Origin: a virus
Length of the DNA: 55,594 nt
Direction: 5' to 3' (one strand)
IMG/VR virus record: IMGVR_UViG_3300007770_000016
Location: 1-55,594 of that record
In this document: positions 47,613 through 55,594 of the stretch, one piece after another
Numbering within the stretch: the first letter of the stretch is position 1
How the letters are laid out: each line of letters begins with the position of its first letter
The notes under the pieces: model-generated
Told to the model about the DNA's origin: nothing
What the model saw: the letters and a program-made list of their open reading frames with translations, nothing else
Database searches by the model: none
Program-made: the position numbers and the translations under genes

Positions 47613-49549
47613 TGTTATGGGTTCCTAAGAAAGATAACCCTTTTTATCCTCTTCCCGTAGATTATCCTACCTTAAGTTTAGAGGGTCAAAGACAAGCAAG
47701 AGTAAATGCTTGTCGTTTGTGGACCACAAAAGATAAGACCCCCACTCAAATAGCTGAGGCGTTTGCTGCTTCAATGCGTTTCTTTGATATGTGGTATCTT
47801 CATGCAGACAAAGAAGTAAATTTTGATCCTCTTTTTTATGATGACGATCCCCTAGTAACTCCCGAATTTCATTACGATATTTTAAAACAATGGGCCGGCT
47901 CCCCTCGTAATATTTGTATTGCACCACGGGGCTCTGCTAAATCATTCTTAGTTCGCAAGGCATGTCTCTTAAGAATGATATCCCGACCAATGTTTACAAT
48001 TCTTTATGCTACATCTACAAGTGATAACGCTAGGGGTACAGGGCAATGTCTTAAAGATCAACTCCAACACAATCAAAGACTTCACGATGATTGGAATCCG
48101 GAGTTCCCAGATAATCGTCTTGTCCCTAAAAGAGGTGAAGCACCCTTCGGAACTGAGATGATGCAACTAAGAAATGGTAGTTGGCTCAGAGCAATCTCCG
48201 CAGAATCAAGACAACGTGGTGGACGACCTAGACGATACGTATTGGATGACCCCGAATATGACCCAAAAGCATCAACATCAATGTCACTCATCCGACAGTA
48301 TATGGATGATCTTCTTTTCAAAGTGGTTCTACCTATGGTTATGCGTGCAGGTTGTGGTGTGGATTGGTTGGCTACTTTTGTATCTCGTCGTCACTATGCT
48401 TGGCATGCCCTACAAACTGAACCTAATCTCGAAGGAGAACAAGTAGCATCAGATCCTAGATTCAACTTGTGGTCACGAATGATTGTTCGTGCTGCGTACG
48501 AAGGAGATAAGGGAGAGTTGATATCTTGTTGGCCCGATATGTGGCCTCCCACTATTAAGGAAAAAGAGGCAAATCCTCGGTGGAAAGATAGAGTTTCCTT
48601 AGAAGAAATACGTGAGATCATCGGAACAACCAACTTCTTAGCAGAATATATGGCTAGACCCGGTGAGGGGGAAGGTACATACTTCCCCCACCTCACAAAG
48701 GAAAGACACGGTTGGTGGCTAGAAGATGTTGATCCTGTATTGGAACTAAACCCCCGCCTAAGTAATACTTTAGTCTGTTGGTATTCTGGAGAAACCTTAG
48801 TAAAGAAGAGGATGTGTGAGTTTCTACAATTAACTAGAATATTCATGACTGTTGATACCTCCTTTACCGCTACAGCAGATTCCGACTATAAGGTCGCATG
48901 TGTAATGGGGATTAACTCAGACAACGATTTATTTGTATTAGATCTTTGGTCTGCTCAATGCAGAGAAGACGAACTAATCAAACAGGCTATGAAGTTAGGG
49001 GATCACTGGAAAGTTCCAACAATCCACATTGAAGCGATAAAACAAGGATTAGGTATATATAACACCTTGGATTCCCTAGTTAGAACCCGAGCGAAAGATA
49101 TGATGGATGTTCAGCACCTCCCGGGAATTAAGAAATTAAATCCGGGAATGATCGAAAAATCTACGAAGATAGCCAGTCTCTCACTAAGATTCGAACACAA
49201 TAAAATCAAAGTCCCCCTATGGAAAAGTGGGGGTTCTTTTAGAAGACTAAAAGACCAGATAGAACAATTTAACCCCGATGCTAAAGACGGAGGTCTACAG
49301 CACGATGACGAACTAGACTGCGTATGCATGTCCCAATTTGTTATTAAAGGTAGATTGTCTCAGGTGGTTTCCGTAGAATTACCAAATAAAACACCGTTAG
49401 AGAGGTTAAAGGATGGAGAATTAAAGAATGAATCTACGGGTACTTATATAGCCCACTCTATTGATTGGAGTAAAATAGCAGTATCAGATATTCAAGAAAT
49501 TTTAGATAGGAACATCGCTGATGATACCGACAACACCACAAGAATATGA
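47612..49549 (+). CDS. terL: Terminase large subunit (645 aa)
   Basis: The ATPase half has Walker A APRGSAKS (104-111) and Walker B YVLDDPE (209-215). The RNase-H-like nuclease half has VDTSFT (D415) and the closing acidic motif DDELD (565-569). This motor cuts phage DNA and drives it into the procapsid through the portal. Length is in the normal range for large terminases. The stretch before Walker A (FHYDILKQWAG, with the aromatic/adenine-binding part) is intact. Portal and scaffold genes follow, so this is the packaging block. Confidence 0.95.
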   Translation: MLWVPKKDNPFYPLPVDYPTLSLEGQRQARVNACRLWTTKDKTPTQIAEAFAASMRFFDMWYLHADKEVNFDPLFYDDDPLVTPEFHYDILKQWAGSPRNICIAPRGSAKSFLVRKACLLRMISRPMFTILYATSTSDNARGTGQCLKDQLQHNQRLHDDWNPEFPDNRLVPKRGEAPFGTEMMQLRNGSWLRAISAESRQRGGRPRRYVLDDPEYDPKASTSMSLIRQYMDDLLFKVVLPMVMRAGCGVDWLATFVSRRHYAWHALQTEPNLEGEQVASDPRFNLWSRMIVRAAYEGDKGELISCWPDMWPPTIKEKEANPRWKDRVSLEEIREIIGTTNFLAEYMARPGEGEGTYFPHLTKERHGWWLEDVDPVLELNPRLSNTLVCWYSGETLVKKRMCEFLQLTRIFMTVDTSFTATADSDYKVACVMGINSDNDLFVLDLWSAQCREDELIKQAMKLGDHWKVPTIHIEAIKQGLGIYNTLDSLVRTRAKDMMDVQHLPGIKKLNPGMIEKSTKIASLSLRFEHNKIKVPLWKSGGSFRRLKDQIEQFNPDAKDGGLQHDDELDCVCMSQFVIKGRLSQVVSVELPNKTPLERLKDGELKNESTGTYIAHSIDWSKIAVSDIQEILDRNIADDTDNTTRI

Positions 49550-49841
49550 ACATAAGAACTGCGTAGTTGTACCTTTAGCATTTTTCGATAAACTAATGAG
49601 ATGTTACTACGGTAACGGTCCCCGAGATGGCTGGGGTAATGATTTTCAAATGGCTCCCCAAAATCCTTCAACTGAGGTTATTTCAGACATATCAAAATTA
49701 AAAGACACTACAATAGAAACAAACGTACCTTTTGGGTTTGAGCCTAAGGGATATGCAAAAAAGAAAATAAAGGCTGAAGATAGTGGCACTAGACACCATA
49801 CAACTACCAAAAAATCCAAAGGATCTAGCAAGAGTAATTGA
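49521..49841 (+). CDS. Small hypothetical protein between terminase and portal (106 aa)
   Basis: It overlaps the terminase end by 29 nt and the portal start by 59 nt. There is a short folded part (NCVVVPLAFFDKLMRCYYG, about 13-31) and a long basic disordered end (KKKIKAED; TTTKKSKGSSKSN). AGGAA precedes the ATG. The role is unknown; a small packaging or head-assembly factor is possible. Confidence 0.5.
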   Translation: MIPTTPQEYEHKNCVVVPLAFFDKLMRCYYGNGPRDGWGNDFQMAPQNPSTEVISDISKLKDTTIETNVPFGFEPKGYAKKKIKAEDSGTRHHTTTKKSKGSSKSN

Positions 49842-51795
49842 CGAACACGCAGACCGTGAGGAGTCACGACTCTCCTATCGTCGTATTATGTGGCTTCTTG
49901 CTTGGCACTACTTATGTGGAGCTCGTCGCTTTGATGTTTTCGATCCTCATACTGGAGCATTATCCCCCCACTACTTAGATGAAGAGGGGAACATGGAATA
50001 CCAATCCCAAGAGATGCTTTCCGCAATTGATAAGGTTTCCTCTAGATTATCCTCCCTAGATCTAAGACCTAAGATTATTCGTAAGGGAGTATCTCTTAAT
50101 AGTATACGAGAAAGAGCAATCGGACAGATCGTAATGGATCATGTCATTCCTCAGGATCAACTAGAAAAAGTAAAGACTAAGTTTGCTCACCTATTCACAT
50201 CTTTAGGTTCTTGTGGTTTAGCGGGACATATCACGGACTCCCCCACTATCGGATTAACTGCGGATCTAGAAGTGATTCATCCAAGAGAATTATTTCCCTT
50301 CCCGTCACTAGGTACAGACTATACAAAAGCTCGTGGGATAATGAGACAACGTACGGTTCCTCTACATTTTCTAGAAGAGATGTTTGGTAAGAAGTTAAAA
50401 AGAAATCTGCAGAAGATGGAGTGGTGGGAACAAACCATAGGCGAAGCAGATGATGAACACGGAGGATCGGATAGTGGTCCTTCGTCCCAAAGCGGTCAGG
50501 ACATTAAGTACTGGAGTGACACATCTCAGGGTGGTGCACGACCATCAAAGCAACACGCGTCAGTAGTAAAAATTCGAGAGGTATGGCTATATGGAGTGGG
50601 GGAGACAGTATCAAGATATGTAGTTACTAGTGGAGAACACGTACTTCACGATGAAATATTTGAGGAAGAAGTATATTGTCCTGTCGGATTCGCTAGGTTT
50701 ATGGAGAACGGTACGTTCCACGGTTCTGGGTTATTTGATCTTCTCTTTAGTTTGAATAGAGAAATGGAGAGATTGATGAAGTCTCTCTTTAATAACGTAA
50801 GGGACATTGACAGGTATGGGGTATTAGTTATGCCTCAGGGTCAATTTAATGACCGTGCTATGTTGAGAGACGTAGGGCAGGGACTTAGAGTTTTACCGTT
50901 CGAGCCTGATCCTGTTGTGGAGACATTCCGGCCCTTTAATATTACTCCGCATAATGCTGGGGATATCCCGGGTAAAACGGCTGCCTTTGCTAAAGATTTA
51001 ATGGATAGGATGAATCCGGTACAAGATCTCATTAAAGAGAAGGGTCGTGTAGATTCTGCTGCGGGTCTATCGTTCTTAGATGAGCAAATTAATAAATCTA
51101 TGACTAATCCCAGTAGAGGAATAGAACAAGCATTCGGGAGTTGTTATAAGTCTGTATTAGCGGGAGCAATTAGAACCTTAATGGAGTCACCTGTAGCAGT
51201 TCCCGTTCAGGATCTCTCGTTAGAAATGGCGGGAGCAATTATTGATGTAGAGAAAAGTGAGATTCAATTCCAAGGTTCAAATCCTCTTCCTTCTCTAAAG
51301 AATATTACTTTGACTATTAAAGAGACTAGCCCTCGTTCTATGGTGGCTAGAAAACAAGAAGCCCTAGAAATGTTAAATGCGGGGATTGCGGATCCTGACT
51401 CTTTTAAACTCTTAGTGTTAAAGGAAGGATTGGATTTTGCGGTTTGGTTGGACGAAGAGAAATCTGCTTACGATATGATTGTACGTAATTGTTTGGTTCT
51501 ATACGGTAACGGACAAGATCCGGGACAAGTTGTTTTAACTCCTCATACCGCAAGACCTGAATTTCAATTAAGAGTTTTGATTTCATTCATGAGTGGTCCA
51601 CTTATGAGTATATCTAGTACCGAAGTACAAAATGAGTTTATTAAACTTAAAGAGTTTATGATGCAGTCTATGGGTGTTATGATGCCCGAAGGAGTACCAT
51701 CACCAATGGAGGCTGCTATGATGCAACAACCACAAGAGGGTATGGATATGGGTCAAGGTGGCCCGATGCCGTTCCCACAACAAGGAGCCATGTAA
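49783..51795 (+). CDS. Portal protein (670 aa)
   Basis: The gene directly follows the terminase and precedes scaffold and capsid genes. The sequence has portal features: an N-terminal helical stretch with WLLAWHYLCGARRFD, a beta-rich wing/stem part (IHPRELFPFPS) and long C-terminal helices (GLFDLLFSLNREMERLMKSL; IKEKGRVDSAAGL). It ends in a Met/Gln/Pro/Gly-rich tail. Portals form the dodecameric DNA gate of the capsid. The start is GTG at 49783, overlapping the small upstream gene. Confidence 0.85.
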   Translation: MALDTIQLPKNPKDLARVIDEHADREESRLSYRRIMWLLAWHYLCGARRFDVFDPHTGALSPHYLDEEGNMEYQSQEMLSAIDKVSSRLSSLDLRPKIIRKGVSLNSIRERAIGQIVMDHVIPQDQLEKVKTKFAHLFTSLGSCGLAGHITDSPTIGLTADLEVIHPRELFPFPSLGTDYTKARGIMRQRTVPLHFLEEMFGKKLKRNLQKMEWWEQTIGEADDEHGGSDSGPSSQSGQDIKYWSDTSQGGARPSKQHASVVKIREVWLYGVGETVSRYVVTSGEHVLHDEIFEEEVYCPVGFARFMENGTFHGSGLFDLLFSLNREMERLMKSLFNNVRDIDRYGVLVMPQGQFNDRAMLRDVGQGLRVLPFEPDPVVETFRPFNITPHNAGDIPGKTAAFAKDLMDRMNPVQDLIKEKGRVDSAAGLSFLDEQINKSMTNPSRGIEQAFGSCYKSVLAGAIRTLMESPVAVPVQDLSLEMAGAIIDVEKSEIQFQGSNPLPSLKNITLTIKETSPRSMVARKQEALEMLNAGIADPDSFKLLVLKEGLDFAVWLDEEKSAYDMIVRNCLVLYGNGQDPGQVVLTPHTARPEFQLRVLISFMSGPLMSISSTEVQNEFIKLKEFMMQSMGVMMPEGVPSPMEAAMMQQPQEGMDMGQGGPMPFPQQGAM

Positions 51796-52722
51796 ATGTC
51801 TGAAGAAAATACTGAAGTAACACAACCAGAAACAACTGAAACAACACAACCATCAATGGATTTGGATTCGACTATTAAAGTTGACGGTGAAGAAATCTCA
51901 GTTCGAGAATTAATTAATTCTCGGGACGAAGCAGTAAAGCTTAAAGAGTATAATGAAAATGCTAGAAAATTAATTTCTCCTAACGGGGTAAATGATGATA
52001 ATAGAGAACAAGCGGTTCGTTACCTTATGAGTCAAGAGGGTTATGCTCCTGAAGATATAAACGAATATATTGAGTGGACAAAACAAATAGAACAACCCAC
52101 CGCTGAACCCGCTCCCGAATCTACGTATGATCCGGAACTTACCCTTGAAAATGATTACCCAGAAGAACCCCAATTTAACGAGGCCCAATACCAACAGGAA
52201 ATGATGATGCGAGAACAAGAACAAATGAGAATGGCAGAGATTGAAAACCGCCAACAAAAACTCGGTACCGAAATGATGCGTAAGGAAATGACCTCCGCAC
52301 TAGAAAGTGCTTTTACCCAAAGTGAAGAAATTAAGAAATTAATGGGTGTAAATGAGGAGGGTAACAATCGTAAGGATATCCTTCGTGGTGAGGTAGAAAC
52401 CATAATGATGGAAAATCTACGAAAACGTAGAGCTTCTGGAGAAAACTATAATCCAAATTGGTTTGCTGAAGAGGCTGGTAATGCTACAAAATTAGTGTAT
52501 GATAAATTCCGTTCGGTAATCGGTGATCCGGATAAAATCCAGCGTTCACCGGAAACAGCAACAGATAGTGACAATTTGTTTAATAAACCTCCAGTTGATC
52601 CTCCTAAGTATGAGAAGGGTGACGATATGGGTTCTATCAATACGAAAACCCGTGAATGGACACTCGATACATTACTTAGAGGAGCCCGTGAAGACGGGGA
52701 CGGAGGAGAATCGAAAGCTTAA
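51796..52722 (+). CDS. Scaffolding protein (308 aa)
   Basis: A highly acidic, Glu/Gln-rich protein with coiled-coil character (QYQQEMMMREQEQMRMAEIE, about 131-150), a disordered N-terminus and a charged C-terminus, lying directly between portal and capsid genes. These are the hallmarks of podovirus scaffolds, which guide capsid assembly and then leave. AAGGAG precedes the ATG by 8 nt, and the preceding portal ends 1 nt before it. Confidence 0.8.
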   Translation: MSEENTEVTQPETTETTQPSMDLDSTIKVDGEEISVRELINSRDEAVKLKEYNENARKLISPNGVNDDNREQAVRYLMSQEGYAPEDINEYIEWTKQIEQPTAEPAPESTYDPELTLENDYPEEPQFNEAQYQQEMMMREQEQMRMAEIENRQQKLGTEMMRKEMTSALESAFTQSEEIKKLMGVNEEGNNRKDILRGEVETIMMENLRKRRASGENYNPNWFAEEAGNATKLVYDKFRSVIGDPDKIQRSPETATDSDNLFNKPPVDPPKYEKGDDMGSINTKTREWTLDTLLRGAREDGDGGESKA

Positions 52723-52737
52723 TTAAAGGAAATTAAA

Positions 52738-54321
52738 ATGGCTGCTATTTCAGGTTCACTTCACAACCTACATGAAAATAGGATTGAAGAAGTGATTAAT
52801 AAAAACATTGAGATCTTCCTTCCTGGTTTAGACCCTATTTGGCGAGATATTATCTCAACAAGTCAGGGCGTTGGACCCGTCGATGCTCTCGGTCGTGACC
52901 TAAAGATTATTAAAGTCTTTATGGGTTCAATGGCTGGTGTTCTCGAACAGGGCAGACCTCGAAACGATCTCTCTCTTTATGGTGACGACACTGATCAACA
53001 CGGTGTACGTCTTTACACACAAAATCTCGATCAAACTTGGCCTTCACCACTAGATGGTCCTAACGCCATGCCATTCCGTCTCGGTATTGGTATGCGTTCA
53101 ATGATGTCTAACATCATGTTCACTCTTGGTGAAATGCAAGCAGAAGCAACTCCTGCCTTTATTGGCGAGATCATTGCTCCTAAACTCGAAGGTTTTTCAC
53201 GGAATATCTCACACACTTTGTGTAACTATTGGTATTTGAATCAAGCAGATAAATACCAACTCAGTACAATTACAAGTAAAGCTACTACAGCTGACGCAAC
53301 TGGCGGTCATGAAGTTACTTTTACTCCAGGTAATGGTGCAGTAGATCGATACTATGTTGGTCAACGAGTTGATGTTTATGATGCAGATTGCACAGTTCGT
53401 TTTAACGATAGTGCTGCTGAGGGTTCACAGACTCTATCTACGAGACAGTCTGTTTATGTCTCAGCCGTAGATGAACTAAAAGGTACTGTAACTATTTTCT
53501 CCGTAACAGATCCAGATGTTGATGATTCAAGTAACTGGAATGGTGGAGTAGTTGCTAATAACTGTGTCGTTGTTTATGCAAACAGTGACCACGCTCTTGG
53601 TGGAACTAATGCATTTACCGGTTTTGCTGGCGTTAATAGTTGGTTGAAATCAGGTGCTTCAGGCACAAACACTCAATACCTACTTGGTGACGACAAAGAC
53701 GGCACCGATGATATTGATGTTTCGGTTCACTCCGAATTCAAAAGTTTCACAAAAGCTAGTGTTGGTGTTCTTACTGAACACAAACTACGACAATACCTTC
53801 GTCGATTCCACGCAGCCAAAAACAAGTACGGTCAATATATTGACTGCTTGATCGCCTCTGATGGTGTTTGGCTAAACTACGAATCAACGAAAATTGGTCG
53901 TGAAATTTTGGATCGTACTGGTCGCCTATCAAGCGTGACTAACGAAGGTTCAAATGAAGGCTTCAAATTCACCTTTGATGGTCGTTCATATACTGGTTAC
54001 ACTTCAACTTATGTTGAAGACAACACTGTATATGGAATCCGCAAAGGTGGAAATAACTGGAAACGATATGTTCCACCTTCAGTTTCAGGTACAAGCAAAT
54101 TTGCTCAAGCAGATGCGGGTGCTCCATTCGAATTCATTGCTGGTGCTCTCACCGGCACGGGTTCTAATAAGCTCCCAATTTATAACTCCTCGGGTGCCAA
54201 TACATTGGTAACTGAAGGCGTTCAAATGCCCGGTCAAATGCGTATGCAGTTGGTCCCAGATCAACCTGCTGGTTTGAAACTAACCGGTGTAACGCAAGAT
54301 AAACTTTATAGTGATAATTGA
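52738..54321 (+). CDS. Major capsid protein (527 aa)
   Basis: Position after the scaffold gene, a strong SD (AAAGGAAA) and smooth, high-expression codon use (CTC, GGT, CGT frequent) identify the main head protein. The N-terminal part (EEVINKNIEIFLPGLDPIWR) and the helical stretch at about 115-165 fit an HK97-type fold. A beta-rich, Asp/Thr-rich section at about 175-320 may be an inserted decoration-like domain. No AGTGGGGG copy occurs in this gene. A terminator follows 33 nt after the stop. Confidence 0.85.
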   Translation: MAAISGSLHNLHENRIEEVINKNIEIFLPGLDPIWRDIISTSQGVGPVDALGRDLKIIKVFMGSMAGVLEQGRPRNDLSLYGDDTDQHGVRLYTQNLDQTWPSPLDGPNAMPFRLGIGMRSMMSNIMFTLGEMQAEATPAFIGEIIAPKLEGFSRNISHTLCNYWYLNQADKYQLSTITSKATTADATGGHEVTFTPGNGAVDRYYVGQRVDVYDADCTVRFNDSAAEGSQTLSTRQSVYVSAVDELKGTVTIFSVTDPDVDDSSNWNGGVVANNCVVVYANSDHALGGTNAFTGFAGVNSWLKSGASGTNTQYLLGDDKDGTDDIDVSVHSEFKSFTKASVGVLTEHKLRQYLRRFHAAKNKYGQYIDCLIASDGVWLNYESTKIGREILDRTGRLSSVTNEGSNEGFKFTFDGRSYTGYTSTYVEDNTVYGIRKGGNNWKRYVPPSVSGTSKFAQADAGAPFEFIAGALTGTGSNKLPIYNSSGANTLVTEGVQMPGQMRMQLVPDQPAGLKLTGVTQDKLYSDN

Positions 54322-54353
54322 TCCTTAAAGTAAACATATCCTCCTGTGTTGGG

Positions 54354-54390
54354 AAAGGGGTCTACCGAGTATGGTAGACCTCTTTTCTTT
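54354..54390 (+). terminator. Rho-independent terminator after the capsid gene
   Basis: GGTCTACC (54359-54366) pairs with GGTAGACC (54373-54380) across the loop GAGTAT, with further G-C, G-U and A-T pairs outward. TTTTCTTTT (54383-54391) follows. The extended -10 of the next unit begins at 54391. Just upstream, 54337-54352 carries an inverted copy of the AACACAGGAG leader word. Confidence 0.9.
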
Positions 54391-54405
54391 TGGTATACTG
54401 TGGAA
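54391..54405 (+). promoter_or_regulatory. Extended -10 promoter for a probable leaderless mRNA
   Basis: TGGTATACT (54391-54399) is an extended -10 (TGn-TATACT). The ATG at 54406 lies exactly 6 nt after it, with GTGGAA between and no proper SD. The T run of the terminator ends directly at the TG. This repeats the arrangement at 18604-18668. Confidence 0.65.
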
Positions 54406-54951
54406 ATGAACATAGAAATAGGATACAGCCCGTACGAAGAAGCAATAAACACCGGACTACAAATGGGACCAGAACACGAGGTTCTTCCGGAAAGCGAGTG
54501 GCTACGTCACATAAAACGAGAGACGGGTAGAAAAGACCTATTTGTATATAGACACAAATACACAAAGCGGTTCGTACTTGCTCACTGGATATATCCACCG
54601 TGGGAAGTAACTAGACCCGTATGCCTAGAATTGGATACGATGGATAAACCACCAGATAGGGGGGGTTGGATACCCACTAGATTCATAAAATTACGGTGTG
54701 CTCCTGTAGACCAAGAAGAAGAGAAGTTGAAAAAACAACTTCACCATCAAGCGGAATTACGCGAAAAAGAAAGTTCTCGCCTAGAATCCGTAGAACGCAA
54801 ATACTCTATGGTAGACCACTTAAAGCGTAAGGGTATGGATGATGCTGCCTTGTCCCTAAAAAATTCCAAGGTACACTATAGTGAGGATACCAGTGAACTA
54901 ACTGAAGATCTCATCAATGCTTCAAAAGGAAAGGTAATCACTCATGGCTAA
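54406..54951 (+). CDS. Hypothetical protein with leaderless start (181 aa)
   Basis: The start ATG (MNIEIGYSPYEEA) lies 6 nt behind TATACT; longer frames upstream run into the terminator and are unlikely. The first 100 residues form a folded domain with Trp/Tyr/Arg (HIKRETGRKDLFVYRHKYTK; LAHWIYPPWEV), followed by a Glu/Lys coiled coil (about 105-140). It overlaps the next gene by 8 nt. A head-completion or virion role is inferred from location only. Confidence 0.6.
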   Translation: MNIEIGYSPYEEAINTGLQMGPEHEVLPESEWLRHIKRETGRKDLFVYRHKYTKRFVLAHWIYPPWEVTRPVCLELDTMDKPPDRGGWIPTRFIKLRCAPVDQEEEKLKKQLHHQAELREKESSRLESVERKYSMVDHLKRKGMDDAALSLKNSKVHYSEDTSELTEDLINASKGKVITHG

Positions 54952-55480
54952 AGATCCCTCATTTAATTGGACAAAAGAACAAAGACGAGCCGCTGCTCGA
55001 AAAGCAGGTGGTGGAGGTAGAGGTGCGGCTGGTTCGTGGACTAATCAACAAACTAAGTCTTATGACAAAATGTCACGGGCAGCAATGAACGCAGCAATGT
55101 CTGAAGCTCGAGTAGCTAACCAACCAAAATCTAGTCTTTCAGGCATGTCAGATAGATATGCGAATAAAATGTATAAAATGAAAGGGCAACTCGCTAGGGG
55201 AGGAGGGCTTGCTCTTGATCAATTAGAAAATCAAATGTTGCAAACGACAGGAGGGAAATTAGGATTCCACAATTATCAACCGGGTCCTGATAAGGCTTAT
55301 CTCCCCGAAGGTCGAGGTCCCGGATATAGTTCTAGTAGAAAAGGACTTACGGATATAGTAAAAAGGATGGGGGGTAAAGGTGGAATGGGGGGTATGATGG
55401 CTATGCTTATGATGATGATGGCAATGGGTATGATGGGTGGAGGTGACGATAACGATTCGCTAGAAGGATTACTAAGATAA
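54944..55480 (+). CDS. Hypothetical protein with Met-rich hydrophobic end (178 aa)
   Basis: Basic Gly/Ala-rich N-terminus (RRAAARKAGGGGRGAAG), a central polar part, then an extreme Met/Gly segment (GGMMAMLMMMMAMGMM, about 149-164) before an acidic tail (DDNDSLEGLL). The segment could insert in a membrane and resembles in kind the tails of the HExxH proteins. AAAGGAAAGG precedes the ATG. The stop TAA shares a base with the start of the adaptor-like gene in the repeated end. Confidence 0.55.
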   Translation: MAKDPSFNWTKEQRRAAARKAGGGGRGAAGSWTNQQTKSYDKMSRAAMNAAMSEARVANQPKSSLSGMSDRYANKMYKMKGQLARGGGLALDQLENQMLQTTGGKLGFHNYQPGPDKAYLPEGRGPGYSSSRKGLTDIVKRMGGKGGMGGMMAMLMMMMAMGMMGGGDDNDSLEGLLR

Positions 55481-55594
55481 TGGATAGTACGGGTTCAATA
55501 TTAATGACGACTATTACGAGGATTCGTACCTATTTGGACGACCCCTCGCTAGATGCTAAATATGATAATGATTTTCTGGTGAGACAAATCATTG
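55476..55594. repeat. Direct terminal repeat, right copy (circular contig overlap)
   Basis: Identical over 119 bases to positions 1-119. It contains the stop of the 178-aa gene and the first 115 bases of the adaptor-like gene, so those codons are counted twice in the window. Confidence 0.95.

Larger units (their letters stand above)
442..50602. repeat. Dispersed octamer family AGTGGGGG (41 copies)
   Basis: Reading both strands gives 26 copies on the forward and 15 on the reverse strand, most extended to GAGTGGGGG (28 of 41). Simple base composition at about 40% G+C predicts fewer than one copy. Copies sit in genes in all three codon frames (GAG TGG GGG; xxA GTG GGG; AGT GGG GGx) and also in non-coding sequence (27385). 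None occurs between 50603 and 55475. The positions are listed in the findings. Confidence 0.85.

Noticed and set aside
54170-54343. Antisense frame behind the AACACAGGAGGATATG copy at the capsid 3' end
   Set aside because: SD-to-ATG spacing is too short, the frame is short and fully antisense to the capsid gene; kept only as a motif observation.

Overview
The window is a complete, circularly assembled genome of a tailed phage (Caudoviricetes, most likely short-tailed). Bases 1-119 are repeated exactly at 55476-55594, so the unique length is 55,475 bp. The last gene ends in a TAATG overlap with the first gene across this join. Base composition is roughly 40% G+C by eye. A terminase, portal, scaffold and major capsid protein are recognisable, together with a multi-repeat adaptor-like protein, a large tail protein and very large virion-type proteins. 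No tape-measure, sheath or tail-tube genes are recognisable, and no integrase or repressor, so a podovirus-like lytic phage is the best guess. Size and two-arm layout recall HMO-2011-type marine podoviruses, but that is only an impression. The host cannot be named from the sequence.

There are two arms that diverge at about 44.0 kb and converge at about 25.1 kb. The forward (virion) arm runs 44.06 -> 55.48/1 -> 25.07 kb and appears to be split into three transcription units by two strong terminators. Unit A (44.06-54.32 kb) has an unknown 691-aa protein, small genes, large terminase, portal, scaffold and major capsid. Unit B (54.41 -> 18.58 kb across the join) has the triple-repeat adaptor-like protein, two collagen-like fibre genes, a pair of glycosyltransferase-like enzymes, a 1257-aa tail protein, internal/ejection-type proteins, a 642-aa protein with a SLOG nucleotide-binding domain and a small beta protein. 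Unit C (18.67-25.07 kb) has a 1360-aa protein, a metallophosphoesterase and two zinc-metallopeptidase-like proteins. Units B and C each begin directly after a terminator with a -10 box exactly 6 nt before the ATG, the geometry of leaderless mRNAs.

The reverse (replication/accessory) arm runs 43.97 -> 25.12 kb. It holds a D5/SF3 helicase, a structured repeat-rich region (41.5-42.3 kb, candidate origin), many small unknown genes, a DUF932-like protein, a family-4 uracil-DNA glycosylase, a family-A DNA polymerase with intact proofreading, a helix-turn-helix protein and an ERCC4 nuclease. These are followed by a cluster of tiny membrane and basic proteins (possible lysis genes), a RecB/Cas4-like nuclease, a Sak4-like recombinase with a probable SSB, an Api92-like protein, and a 480-bp non-coding block. 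One small gene (37.28-37.47 kb) lies against the arm's direction.

The most unusual signal is not a gene. The octamer AGTGGGGG (mostly GAGTGGGGG) occurs 41 times over both strands where about one is expected. It falls in all three codon frames and in both arms, and is absent from the scaffold-capsid stretch. It behaves like a nucleotide-level signal such as a Chi-like, priming, modification or packaging site. No RNA polymerase, primase catalytic domain or classical endolysin could be recognised, and no tRNA or CRISPR was seen.
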